Assembly (NCBI RefSeq): GCF_011397635.1
Contig: NC_064753.1
Span: forward strand, 38,173,822 to 38,237,821
From: Epinephelus fuscoguttatus
Taxonomy: Eukaryota; Chordata; Actinopteri; Perciformes; Serranidae
Length of the DNA stretch: 64,000 bases
Direction of reading: 5' to 3'
Every line of letters begins with the position of its first letter. The stretch's first letter is position 1. A program made the translations under genes and the position numbers. This document shows positions 37,352 through 51,200 of the stretch, in pieces. The notes beneath the pieces were generated by a model that saw nothing but the letters and a program-made list of their open reading frames with translations, did not search any database and was not told the DNA's origin.

Positions 37352-40300
37352 ATGAACTCCCACGAGTCAGACGTGCACACCATCTCTCCGGAGCTGCCAG
37401 CAATGTTCGACGGCATGAAGCTGGCGGCGGTGGCCACGGTGCTCTACATCATCGTCCGCTGCTTGAACCTCAAGAGCCCCACCGCTCCCCCAGACATTAC
37501 CTACCAGGACACGCCTCTCAACCGCTTCCTTCTCAAGTCCTGTCCTCAGCTGACCAAAGAGTGAGTTGCCGTTCTCAGCTCTGTGTCTGTCACTCAAGGC
37601 ATTGCCATGGAAATGGCGCTGCTTGTTGGCCATCTGGGGCTGGGAGTGAAGGTAGCAGTTTGTCTGGCGGGGGTCCCATCTGTCATCAGTGTTCCTGAGT
37701 GTGTCTGTACCAGAGATGTCTGGCTTCACCGTCAGCTCTAGCATGAATTAAACACCAGGCTGTGTTTTCGGGATTATCCCAAAGGTAGACTGAGTTTGTC
37801 ACACTTGCATTACAAATATAGACTCGTTCACCGCAGGGCAGAAACATTTGCATATATGATGATCCAAGTCTCCCTCTCAGGTCAACTCTGATGTCAGTTA
37901 TAATTTGAATCTTCCATCTGGGGTAATGATAACGATGCAAACCAGTGGTTGTTGGTGTGGGTCACTGGGAGGCAGGTCCTCGCTGTGGAGGCTAAACCAG
38001 GTTAGCAGCTGGGCTCTAATGTCCTGTAGGCTGTGGAAAACCCTTGACCTGTCTTTTAAGCAAATTACAAACTTAATTGTTCTTCCTGAATGAGTGTCTC
38101 TGTCCATGTCCTGTGGTCTGCTGGTGTTGCAACACTTTCAGCTCTGTAGGGTGTTTTTCTTTAGCCTTCATCACGAGTGTCTGCTTATATAACCGATTGT
38201 TACCGAGCCCTTTGCCTTTCAGCTGCAGTGTCAGTGAATCATAAGGCCACACTGATGTTTACATTTGTGTCTGGCTTGTTACCACTCCCTCCTGAACGAC
38301 TGTATTTTGCTCACAGACACGTATGCCCCTCTGTGAAGTTTAACTGAGATAATTCAAGTCCTGGGCCCTGTTTTTCTTACGCGGCTAATGAAGTTATCTA
38401 GTTTAGAATGTTGACTTGATGATTTGACATGAGTATGGATTTTTTTGTTCTTTGAAGCTGGCTTAATTTTTATCTAAGACTGTCATAATCACAAGAAGTC
38501 CTTGAATCCAAACCTGCAAAAGGGCAGGCTTATAGACAGTTTTCTGGATCATCATGACCCAGACAGTGAACTATGAACCACATGAAGTCATTTTCAGATA
38601 TGAATGACTTCCTTTCTTAGATTCATAATGAAAAAGTGTTGATATAGTAACGATTTTTGATGAGAACATACAGGTCATTGTAAAATTACAGTGATATAAA
38701 ATAGAAAATTGAACTATACTTAAAAAAATCCAATTAATAAAATAATAAAATAAATAAAATTAAAAAAATACCAATAGAGTGGTATCTAATTTGACATTAA
38801 AATAGAAATTTGTCATATGATAACTTAAATGTATTGAACTTAAAATACCCTTATTTTGCCTTTATTTCAAAATAAGAGCACACTGTCACCCAAGATGACT
38901 TCATCCAGCAATTACAAATAAACCCTCAGTCTGCTTTCAAAGAACCAAATTAACTGGATGAGAATAAACAGGATTAGTTTACCTGATATCAGCTTGTTAG
39001 CCTGAATTAGTTAAGCTACATTTGAAGAACATGGCCCTGGATCCTGTCAGCATTGTTGATATCGGCATTATCTGTGTTGCTGAGAAGTCACGTTCGTGAC
39101 CCTGTGGTGGTGTTGTATAACAGAGATCAATTACACAACGCATAACATAGGAGGGGTGGTGTGAGGTTAACAGAGTCAACAGCAATTTTGTTCAACTGTG
39201 TTTGGGAACATGCACACAGGGGTGTTGGCTCACAGAGAGGACAATACAGAACAAATAACTTTTTCTTGAGGTACATCTTGGTGTTAGCTTAATTTTTATT
39301 TTCTACATGAACTTATTTTGCCTTCATCAGTTGGATCTGACAAAGAGATAAGCCTCAGCAGATTGAAATAGAGTCCAACAAAAACAAGAGTCAAGAGGGA
39401 AATGAAAAGATAAATGAGAACAATAAAGGTTGCCTGTGACTTTACTTCTGGACTTTGATCTGGACTTCACATATTTGCTTCATCAAACCACACTGACACA
39501 TCTGTTTCCCTTTCCCGTTGCCTAATAGTTATGAGGGACAGCAGCTCACATCTCTGTGTTTACCACTTTCTAAAAACAGATTCTGAGATTCAAAGGCAAA
39601 CAAAAGACTCTTGCTGTCACTCCCAAGAAACAAAGACCCTATAAGAAATTAATTATTTAATCACGCAAGTTTAATACAAGGTTTGCTTACATCAGTGATA
39701 TTTGTAAATTGCACATGATCAGTGGAGGGACACAAATGCTCCTCAGTTAAGATAAGATACACCTTTATTGATCCCACAATTGAGAAATTCCAGTGTTACA
39801 GCAGTCAAGGGTAAAGAGTCAAATTAAAGATTTCAGTATTTAAAGACTTAAAAAACTAGGCATGCAGAAAAAGTACAAAAAAATACAAGAAACAGCAATA
39901 AATAATAATAATAATAATGAGCAGTGGATAAAAAGTGAGCAATGGATTTAGTTATACGTACAGTATACACGTAGGTGTAGATTTTGGGGGGGGGGGGGAT
40001 GTCCCCCTCAGTATTTAGCACATGTGCATTTGTCCACCCTATTAAGAAATTAAAGTAGCAGAAGACTTTTATTTTGACGAAATTAAAGACATTTACACTA
40101 TAAATTGATGCAGAAAACTCTCAAAATGGTGAATAAAGTTCACCAGAATGGAAGAAATGAACCCTTTTGCGGCTCAGGTTTCTTGGGAGAGAACCTCCAA
40201 ACCCCTGTTGCATATTTGTCCTCCACAGTGTGGAAACAAAACCAAAGCCCTTGCATATACATTGCTGTAATATGCATTGTCAAAAAGTTAGTAATTGGGC

Positions 40301-43300
40301 CTGTTAATGGGGATTTTTTTAAAAAACTGTATCGTTTAGAAAGAAAAAACACCATCACAGAAGCTGTTTGTGTTTTAAGTTGTGTGTCGCCTCCCGTTGA
40401 TGAACTGGACTAACCTGGCAGCATGCTTATCCTCCTATCCACATTACAACAACGAGGTTATCCTCTTCCAGTAGTCATTGATTAAGCCTGTAGAATACCT
40501 TCTAGAAAACTGTGGTTAAGCTTCACCTTACAGTGCGTGCTGGAAGTGATTACATTATCACCAAATGGAAGTACTACTGCTTTCTGATTGACAGGTGTCT
40601 TATGTAAGAGCGTGTTTTCAAGGTGTAGTAATTAAGTAATTATTAGGAGGCACAGTAAGAGATGAGGCAACGCATGTGTGAAGGGCTTGTGTAACTGTTG
40701 ATGTAATTGAAGCTTCCTGCTCTCTGCTGCTACTTATTGTCCATGTTTTTTGGTCTATGCACTGTATATATAACTAGTGTCCAAGTTGCATCTGTGCTTT
40801 AGTTCATAGTCATGCTGATGTTGTTTGTCTTACCTCCGCGCCTCCAAGATGGCCCACTCCTCACCTTATTGTTGACAAGATTTCAGATGTTATATAATGT
40901 AAGAAAAGTGAGAAAGAGGCACTGAAATATTTGCTAACGTGTCATTTCTTGCAAATACCGGGCAAGTCGGATTTGTACTAGAAAAAAGTTTGTGTCTGTA
41001 GATGGAGCCTGATTTGTCTTTAACTAAAGTTGTGAACTAAAATGATCCTAAAACCCTATTTAATAGAGTCTCTCTATATGAATGACAGTGTTACATGAAC
41101 TGAACATTAATTAATGGTGGCGACATTTCATGAAAAGCAGACAAATGGTCGTTTGGGCTGTAATTCCTTCAGTTCTCATCAGCCATGGTGACAATATTGC
41201 ATTGACATGGCTTTCCTTTACATGATTGGATAGACAGCTAATAACAAAAGCACCATAAAGGTTTTTTTCCTGTCAAGTTGTTCACATGCTTTTTGTCTCA
41301 GCATGTAAAAAAGATGATGATTCATGATAGTGCCCAACATAAGGCACAATATTTGAAAGAAATATTACGTAATCCAAAGACTTGACTCCTACAGCTAACT
41401 CCTACAGAGTTGTAACTGGAGCTCAAGTAGAAGCTCAGCATAACTTAACAAAACATTAAACAATCTGACGTTAAACATTGATGTCTGTCAGGGGTATGGA
41501 GCAATCTTGCTGCAGCAGTATGTATGCAAACCATGTGCCAGTATGTTCATGTCTGTGTCATAAACCACGCATGCAAATGTGTCTGTCTGCTGAGGACAGC
41601 ATTGTCTTACTGTCTTTCTGGGCACTGACCTTGTGCTGTGTTTGAGTGCCTCTGTAGAATGAGGTCATGTTTCCAGATCAAATTTAATAGCAAAGTTCAA
41701 TATTTGTGTTTTCCAGGTACATTCCTCCCTTACTGTGGGGCAAGAGCGGTCACCTCCAGACAGCGCTGTACGGTAAGCTTGGCAGGGTGAGCTCACCTCA
41801 TCCCAGTGGAGTCAGGAAGTACTTACCCATGCAGGACGGGGCCACTGCGACCTTTGACCTCTTTGAGCCAGTGGGAGACCATCGAACAGGAGGTGATGCA
41901 TTTTATTAAGTGTTTAATTAATTATGTTTTGTTGGTTGCTGCTGTTCGGATGATACACATTAGATGATGGCCAGGTGGCTTTTTACAGCCATGCCAAACA
42001 TAGTAGTGTTATATTTTTTATTTCTTAGTTGTATATTATAAATCTGTTTCTTTATATTGTTGTGATTCTACTACAGCTGCTTTTCTGTAACCTGTCCTGG
42101 AGGAGGGATCCAACCTCTGCTGATCTTCCTAAGGGTTCTCACATTACGTTGTTTCTGATAGAGTATTTATCCAATTTGAGGGTCACGGATAGAGGGTGTT
42201 AACTTGAGAAATACTGAAAACAGGCAACTGATGTAAATTTATGAGCGGTATTATATCGATTTTTAAATATTAAAGTTTTCCAGTTCAGTTTACAGTAAAT
42301 CAAATGGCTGAGCGGTAGTGAAATGGAAGTCAGAGCGTCTTTAGCTCCTGTACTGACATATTTTCCAGTGAAATGGAATATTTCATCCATGTACAGTCAC
42401 AAGAGGGATTATAATCAAATTCTTAGCATTTGATTTGACCACTGAAAATGGGCAGGTTTAGAGTTTAGCAGAGCTACAGCCATATGTATAAATAAAACAT
42501 AGATACAGGATCCCAAAATGGTGGCCATTCATTCCAACAGAATTGCTCGCCTGGTGCATCTTAAAAAATGCCTCTAGCTTCTGGGTTTACTTCCGCAGTA
42601 TGCAGCCCATGAAATATACGCAGTACTGTTTCTACTTTTGGCCTCGCCTGTGAGTTACTGCTCAGCTCATTGGCTTTGCATTGTAATGACTTCATTGGTT
42701 TTTACAACGCTTTTCTCTTCCCAGTGTCTGGGAAGTTTTACAATTAATAAACCTCCATGGATCAAAAATTCATAATAGAAAGAGTCATAATTGACCTTGT
42801 TCGCAGTTCGAGGTGTCCTGCCAACAGTTTTACAGACTTCTCTTCTCCAAGTGTGGTCTATGGGAAAAATGCTCTTTGGGCCGCCAGGGATTTTTACACT
42901 GCAACATAGGGAAAAACTGGCTGCAAGGCTGAGCAGTGTTCCTTGGGACCTGGCTACAGTGGACTGAAAATCAGACCTCAGTCACATTGTTTTGGAAATG
43001 AAAACAAGTTTGATCGTTGAAAAGTTGGAGTGGCATAACAGCGAGGCCCCGACAGTGTAACCCTGACAGTACAGTAGTATCTATCAGGGAGAGACTAACA
43101 AAGTCTGTAGTCTGTATTCATGTTGCGTTAACGTTACTTGCTGAAGCAGTCCACTGTAAAATCCCTTGCACATAATCTGCAGCTGTCACAGATGCCCCTT
43201 TTCCTTAAGTGAATAAACTCCCGCTAGCAGGATAGTATTCACTGTATTTTGGGGGAATGAAGACACACTGACGTTGCTAGCTAGCTAAGTAGCAAACTAG

Positions 43301-46300
43301 CTCTGTGCAGCTAAGAGTTTCTGATTGATTTATAGGTGACAGTCGTAATATTATAGGTTGAAATTGGTTTGTACTCGCTTATATAAGCACACACCATATT
43401 TTGTTTTACAGGAAGAAAACATGGTTGAATTTTGATATCAGGATATAAAGAAACTGATTTATTTTTTTGTAATTTCTTGGCATATATTGTTCAGTGGGTG
43501 CACAAAATGTCACGGGATGTGATCTCAAAGGGTTTAAAAGGCACTTCTCATTTCTTCTTGACTTGAGGTGATTTGATCTTTAAATGAGGCGTAACATGTT
43601 TGCAATGCAGTTGTGTGAGGATGGTTTTAAAAGTGGATTCCTTTCTTTGAATATCTCAGCTGAACCCTGACCCCACCCTCTTAACTCTGGTCTTGTGATC
43701 CTGTCAGAAAGCTTAAGACTCACATGACATTTGATTCCTTTAAAAAAAAAAAAAGCGTTGCTATGTCTGTCTGTTCTGTTTTGCTAAGGCTGTATATGAC
43801 AGACAAAAAGCCTTATCTTTTATATTAAATCAACTGTAGTGCTTTGCCTTGCTCCTTTCTAATCTAATGGCATGTTGTTCAGGAGAATGACTGTGCTAAT
43901 ATCTTCTTGATCCTTCTGCCTGTTTCACCAGATGACATCACCATGGTGATATGCCCTGGTATTGGTAACCATAGTGAGAAGCATTACATCCGAACCTTTG
44001 TGGATCATGCCCAGAAGGAAGGTTATCGCTGTGCCGTGCTGAACCACCTGGGAGCTCTTCCCAACATCGAGCTCACCTCTCCACGCATGTTTACCTATGG
44101 TGAGGCCAAGGAGCGGACTTAAGTTTCACTCTACTGTCACATCAGTATCACCTTTTCATAATCAGAGTAGCTAGAAATGAGTCAGTTTCTGAAGATGGTA
44201 AACAGGATTTGATTTGGTCTGATGATTGGAAATACTGCATCGTTATCTTTGGCTCAGTCTGCTGCTCTCATCCAATTGTCTGGTTTGAGGTTGAGGCTTA
44301 AGAAGCTCTGATCAGAAGCTGTTCTCACAGCAGTGAATGCATCTGAAACATTAATTCAAAGCAGTTCACAAAATATCCTTTGGTTCCACCTTAAGTTCAC
44401 TTGGATGTAATCTGGTTTAGTTAAAGGTATTTTAAGGTGTTTAATGTAGGCAAATCTTTATAAATCATTTCAAGGTAAAAGCTAAAAGGCTATAAGAGCT
44501 GGTGGGTGAACCTGAAGCTCCCAGAATTAGAGAGAAAAAGACATTTAAGACCTGAGCTTATTTAAAGAGTCTGAAAGAGACACGAATTTAATGCCCCGAG
44601 CCAAAGGCACCTTCAGCTGGAGCTGCTGAGCAGAGAATAGACACCCCGTCCTACAGAGGTGTTGCGTATCGATTGGTAGCTCAAGCACTGTTTCCCTCAC
44701 AGGTTGCACATGGGAGTTTGCAGCCATGGTCGGCTACATCAAGCGGACGTATCCTCAGACCCAGCTGATCGTGGTGGGATTCAGCCTGGGTGGAAACATC
44801 GTCTGTAAGTTCCTGGGCGAGAACAGGACAAACCAGGAGCGAGTGCTGTGTTGTGTCAGCGTCTGTCAGGGGTACAGCGCTCTCAGGTGGGTCGTCATCC
44901 TCTCATCTCTTAATTAAAATGCGTTGTATCATCAAAGCCCCTTAATAACACTGGTACTTGATGTTCACACGTTTCTAAATATAAATGAAGCTCAGCATAA
45001 TGCTACAAAATGATGAGTGCTTGCATTATATAATCACATGTTGAGCCTCAAGACTACTAAGCATCTATTGTCAGCTGTTTAATCAGTCAGCTAGTCTGTT
45101 TACTATGGACCGTATCACAGTGTTTGCTTACAGTAACTTCCAGGTTGAAAACCCCCATGTCATGTACATAAAATGAAATGGCGCTGCTTGAGAATTGGTG
45201 AGTTTTAGCCAGCGAAAACTGTCAATAGCAGTTAAAGTGTATGCTAAGCCATTACCTCAAAGCCACCAGACTCCACCGACAAAAACAGCAATTTTACTTT
45301 GCTGAACATAAGAGATATGGGTCTGCTGCCTTGATTGGTTAGTGTGTAAGGTGAAGTGGAGAATATATTCCAAATACAGTGGACAGCGAAACTGATATTG
45401 ATTTTTAGATGGCTAAAATACGTTTTGCTGCGACTCCTGCCCACAACAGTACATTGTTTAACTTCCATGTCCGTAGATGTGGTTTATCAAAGATGCTAGC
45501 AAAGCAACATGATGCATAAAATGAGCACAGCAGAAATGTCAGATAGGTCGGACCACTTTGTTTAACTATATATCTTAAAAAGTTACAGTTACACCTGAAA
45601 ATGATGACAGAAAAAAACAAGTTTGCCGATTTTGACGTATCACTGCAGTTGAAATAAATTGTTTTATTTCTGCCCGTCAGTGATTGTTGTTGTTAGTGCA
45701 ATGTCATGATGATTAGGTTTGTCTTTATGTTAACTGGTAGATAGCAGCCATGTGATAGTCTGGCAACTGTTCAGTGTGTACCCCACCTCTTGCCCAGTGT
45801 CAGTTTGGATAGGCTCCAGCCTGTCCATGCCCCCTAACTGGATAAGCAGTTACGAAAAGTGAATGAATTAATAAATGATAGATCTGTATTTATACACAAG
45901 CAACAAGACAGACATGTTTTCAAAATTTGTCCCGAGGGGCATTCTCAAAGTGTTTGTTTCTGCTCAGTCATGGTTCATCCACTCATTTTTCCTCAGTTTG
46001 CTTTAACTTTGCAGTGTGGCTGGCTTGTGTGTGTTCTGGCTGTTGACTTCTATAATATGCGTCTTTGTTTGAATCCCTTTCATTTGATCAGAAGGGCATA
46101 AAGAGCAGCAAGTGTCTGCCAGTGAAATGCAACAAACTGAACCAGCTGTCTGACAACATGTTTAGAATAAACATTTTGTGTACATAGTCTGACATTTTTG
46201 AATCACCCAGGACAAACAAATGTATTAAGGTAATGTTTCTACACCAGCAGTACATGTGGGTGTAGAGCAGACTCTGTCGCCTGTGCTCATGTTGGACCGA

Positions 46301-48155
46301 GCCACACCTTCTGTGCTTTAGATGCAGCCAGCGTCTGTTGGCAGAGATGACAGGCTGGGTCTGTTAAAGTTTGGATGAAGGCAGTGGAGAAAGATGTGTG
46401 TTGTAGAGACTGGCCTTTTGTGAAATTGGATGCAGTTCTTTCCCTGCGTTCCTTTAGAGCTGTGGCTCTCCCTCGTTTTTAAATTCAAAATCATACTTTG
46501 AATTATTTTTATAGATGAAATTTACTTCAAATGGCACTGAGATGCCAAAAAGCAAAAGAAATGCATTCTATCTAATGGTCAGTTATTTGTTAAATGTCTT
46601 TAGTTGTTGTGTTGGTTTAGTCTGTCTCTGTCAGTGAGCTGCATGCTAATGCCTGACACCATTGCTGCTCTCCACCAGCGTGACTCTTTGTCCAGAGGAT
46701 TACACAGGACATTTAGTGTGTTGTTGGAATGCAGACAGGCTGCACAAAGCTAACTTCCTGTGTGTTTATCTTTTTCTCTCAGGGCACAGGAAACATTCCT
46801 ACAGTGGGACCAGTTCAGACGCTTCTATAACTTTCTCATGGCCGACAACATGAAGAAAATCATCCTCTCACACAGGTATCACTGTCAAACAAGTTTTAGT
46901 TTCCCCTCCATTAAAGTTCTGTCCACGTGTTGTTTGTTAGTGTTTGCCAAAAAGCAGTACTCTAACTTCACACCTTAAGTTACATAACAGACAACATGGT
47001 TTGTCATTTCTCCAAATGTTCCCTGAGCTTCTCCATAAAACTGTCTCACCTTGTTTATACAGCAAAGAGTTTTCTGTGACACTCATTTTGAGATTGTACA
47101 GGACTCTAAAGGCAGACCACGGATACATTAAAGATCTGTGCAGGTTAAGACAGTTACTTTAGTCCTGCTCTCAGAGAATATGGTTTAGATTTTATTAAGA
47201 AATTGAAAATAATGAGAAAGGGAGGGGGGCAGAAAAAGTAGAGGATTGTATATTTATTCTTTATTGCTGAAGGCAGGGTAGTCTGACTTTTTTTTTGGGA
47301 GAGTCGGAGAGGGTCTTTTAAATTTGCTTTTCTTGCCCCATTGTTGAAAAAAGTACCAAATACTAAAATAATGACAAGTCTTATGTTGACAAATTAAAGT
47401 TTAATGATCGGGTTAAGTTTACACAAGGTACACCATCTGAAGGAAGCTCTGTGCAACTTTCAGATTTAGATGGAGTGGAATAGTCTGCACACAGCTCTCT
47501 ATGGAGGTGGCTGGCCGGCGGCTAATAGCGAACAGTGCTTACTCAATAAACAGAGCTAACATTGGGAAGAGTGCTGACAGCATTACCTGGGGGGAAACCG
47601 GAGGGTGGGTGCTATGTCTAGCAAGGGTGCCATCCTGATATTAGCTGTAACTGTCATCTGAGAGCAGTGCAGTGTGGGAGCGATTAGCTAGCCAATGGGA
47701 CACACAAACAGGGACTCACATACAGGCACACGCGACTGGACTGGCTTAGCACAACAAAGAAAAGAGAAGCTTGGATTACAGCACACACAGAGGGAGCATG
47801 ACTTCACTCAGGATGCCATTGTTTCACTGTGTCTTTACATAGCAAATAGTGGTTTGCTGCTCTATTAATGCTCTGAATGTTGCAGACAGAACCTTTAACC
47901 TGTCATATTTATTTGCGATAATGGTCAGAGGCTATTGTAGTTTTTTTTATAAATTGAAGAAAGGGTCAAAATAAAATATTAATAAACACTGAGGAGTGTC
48001 TTGCTTTTTAAAACGAGTTAAACGCATGATTCAGCCGCCTCCATACCCTAGTAATTTAAATGCAGCCCCTTACTGCATCGCATTAGTGGTCGAGTAATTT
48101 ACTGCACACTGACCAGTCATTGATTTCAACATGTTTTATGAATAGTGTTTGTGTT

Positions 48156-48200
<45 letters not shown>

Positions 48201-51200
48201 CAATATATTTTTTTGTATATTACAGGCACAGTCTGTTTGGGGGAAGCCCATTTAAAAGGATAGATCTAGATCTTGGTCGGCTGTACACAGCGACGTCCCT
48301 CATGCAGATCGACGACAACATCATGAGGTATGTGGAGAGACGATTTTAGATTGCTCCCAGTGAAAGTCACAGCTCTCTGATGTTTTGACGTTGTAGATTG
48401 CAGAGTTGTGTTTTTTTATTTTACAGTAGTGTTCATCCCCTGAGAATATGAAATACCTGTAATGTATTCGTTACGTGGGATTATTTGACAGCACTTCCTG
48501 TTTTTGGGTTTCAACAGAAAATTCCACGGCCACAGCTCTTTGAAAGAGTACTATGAGAAGGAGAGTTGTGTACATTATATTCACAATGTAAGAACTGCTT
48601 GCACACACCCATCATCATCTCATCTCATGTTTCTCTTTTGTGTGTTTTCTCTTGTTTGCTGAATGGATTTATGTTGTTTATGTTGCAGGTAAATGTGCCA
48701 CTGCTGCTAGTGAACTCTGCAGATGATCCTCTGGTTCATGACTCACTGCTCACCATCCCTCGCACACTAGCAGGTAACTAACAGCATGCGTCATAGCAAC
48801 AGCAGCAGTACTAAACCCTGGTGTTAAAAAAACCCCAGCTATTTTAACCATGCTCACTGCAGCGACTAGAAACTACACTCTGATTGGCCAATTACATGTT
48901 AATATAGACACTGAATTTTTGCATATTTGATGTGATTCTGCTCTCATGTCAATGACATGGGCGAATGGCGAGTGAGGTGGTGGGCTTGCTGTAACAATGC
49001 TGTAGCTGCAGTAGATCCCATAGTCAAACTAGTAACTCATAGGGTGCTTTCACACCTGCCCTGTTTGGTTGGTTCAATGGAACTCAAGTTTGTTTCCTCT
49101 CTAAGTGCGATTTGTTTGAGCAGGTGTGAACACAGCAATTGCACTTGGATGTGCACCAAAACAACCGGACAGAGACCTTCTTGAAGAGGTGGTCTTGGTC
49201 CAGTTACAACTGCGAACTCTGGTGCGGTTTGTTTGTGGTGAGAACGTGCTCCGACCTGGATCTGAACCAACTGCAGTCACATGACACATTGTTTGGGTTA
49301 AACATGAGCATGTTACAGTCCTGGAGGATTATTAATGTGCACCTCCTCCTGTACTGCCTTAATACGCACATTCAGCACATCCAATGCATCAAAACATTGT
49401 TTTCTAGTTGGAGCCGCGCCTCGTTTTCAAACTGTATGGTTTGACTAAAATGAACAATGACAGCAATATAGTCCACGATGACCAGCGTTAAAATCAACCT
49501 GCGGAGCTGTCCCTCCATTGTGACATTAGAAAGTGTCACATTTATCTTGCAAGTGTACTCTTCTTCAATGTTTTGTTTACTTCCTGGATTTTTCCCACAT
49601 GGAAATTCTGACCAATCAAGAGCAGTTTTCTCGCACAAGGCATTTATCTGGTCCGCTTGTAAATGCTGCCGTGAGAACACGAACCAACTCTAGGCAATTA
49701 TGCAACTTTGTATTATTCCTTGATTCGGACCAAAGCAAGACAACTCTAGGTCTGAAAGCACCCTTAGTGACATAGCTCAATATGGGTCTTAGTTTGAAAC
49801 AGGATAAAAACAACTATACCCATATTAGTTTGTTTTAAAAAGATTTCCGCTAAAAGAAAAAGTACTTCTGTTTCCTGTGGCAAGAAAATGCTATTCAAGC
49901 AGTTAAGAGTAAACTCGGTCCTCTTTTGGCAGCAGGAAAGCCTAGAATGTGCTTCCACATGTAAAATGTGAAGTAAAAAGAGAGAATATGCTGCACATGA
50001 GAGTTACTGAAGTTATTCTAAACAAAAAAAGTTGTACATAACTATACACTGAACTGTCTCATATCGTCATAACACTATGAACATCTTCACATCTGTCAGT
50101 ATGTGCTTCACAAATGCACATCCTTTAGACTGATTTCTCTGTACATTAATGTGCACATTTTCTATACATACTATATACTGTGAACTTTTGCACATGTCTG
50201 CACAAAACTACTCCTTCTGTTGTAAAACTGCTCTGCTCTTTCATTTTAAAGCAGATATAGGGTTCATATTTTTAGCTGCGACCAGCAGTTGTCGGCCCAC
50301 AAAATTTCCCCACCCTTTTGCGGCAACAGTTTTTGCCCTAGGAGGATTAAATTTGGCATGGAGGTCAAGTGTGTGTGATGGCGTGCATTTTGCCACATCC
50401 CCTTTTATAACTCATAAAGTGGTTGTTGTAAGGTGGCATCACTGGACTAGTGACAAGTGTTTGTGAGGCTGGGTTTGTTCGTTAGTATTTTGTCAAATTT
50501 CTATCTAATTTTTCTATTCTATATTTATATTTCTTGACTTTTCTCCTACTGTGTTTGTTGTTATGCACCAATACATCAAAGTCAATTCCTTGTATGTTAA
50601 AAACCCACTTCGCAATAAACAGACATCTTTGAAGATTGCTATGATTTGATTTTGATTAACACTGGCAATCTGAAAAATGACGACTGCTCCATTATATGGA
50701 GTATATATTATGTCAGGTTTCCCAGGCTTCCAAAAAATATTTACTTACAGAATAATATAATGTCCGTATTTCACTTTGTACAGTGCAGCTCTGTATTTGT
50801 CAGGTACCTGCAGGCAGATCATATTTGCAGTTGATCCTCTATTGACTCAACTGGTTTTTAAATACAGGCTCGTCCTCCTTGACTAATGGCTGCAGTTGAC
50901 ACCCCTGATTTAGTTTTCAGAAAACATGTCTGCAGTCTCAAAAGGCCCTCTGATGAGTTGGCTCCGCACCTTGAACAGGACAGGGTGTGGCACAGAGGTC
51001 ACGTTCATGAGTAATGTCTTTTGGTGTGTTACAGCAGCTGCAACACTCTCTCACCCATACAGCTGAGTGTCAGTGTAACTCCTTCACAGGTTCTAAACAC
51101 CAAAGATTTTGTTCTTGAGTAGACTGTGCAGTGTTTGAGCCTCATTTTATAAACAAGAAGACGCAGTCTACACTTTGCTTCTCCTCAGCGTGTGCTATAT

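Noticed and set aside
37318-37744. 126- and 125-codon frames overlapping the first abhd2 coding exon
   Set aside because: They are alternative frames of a G/C-rich coding exon; the frame starting at 37352 matches ABHD2.
42500-43350. Stretch in an abhd2 intron with the feel of a dispersed repeat
   Set aside because: No second copy in the window, no inverted ends and no coding remnant.
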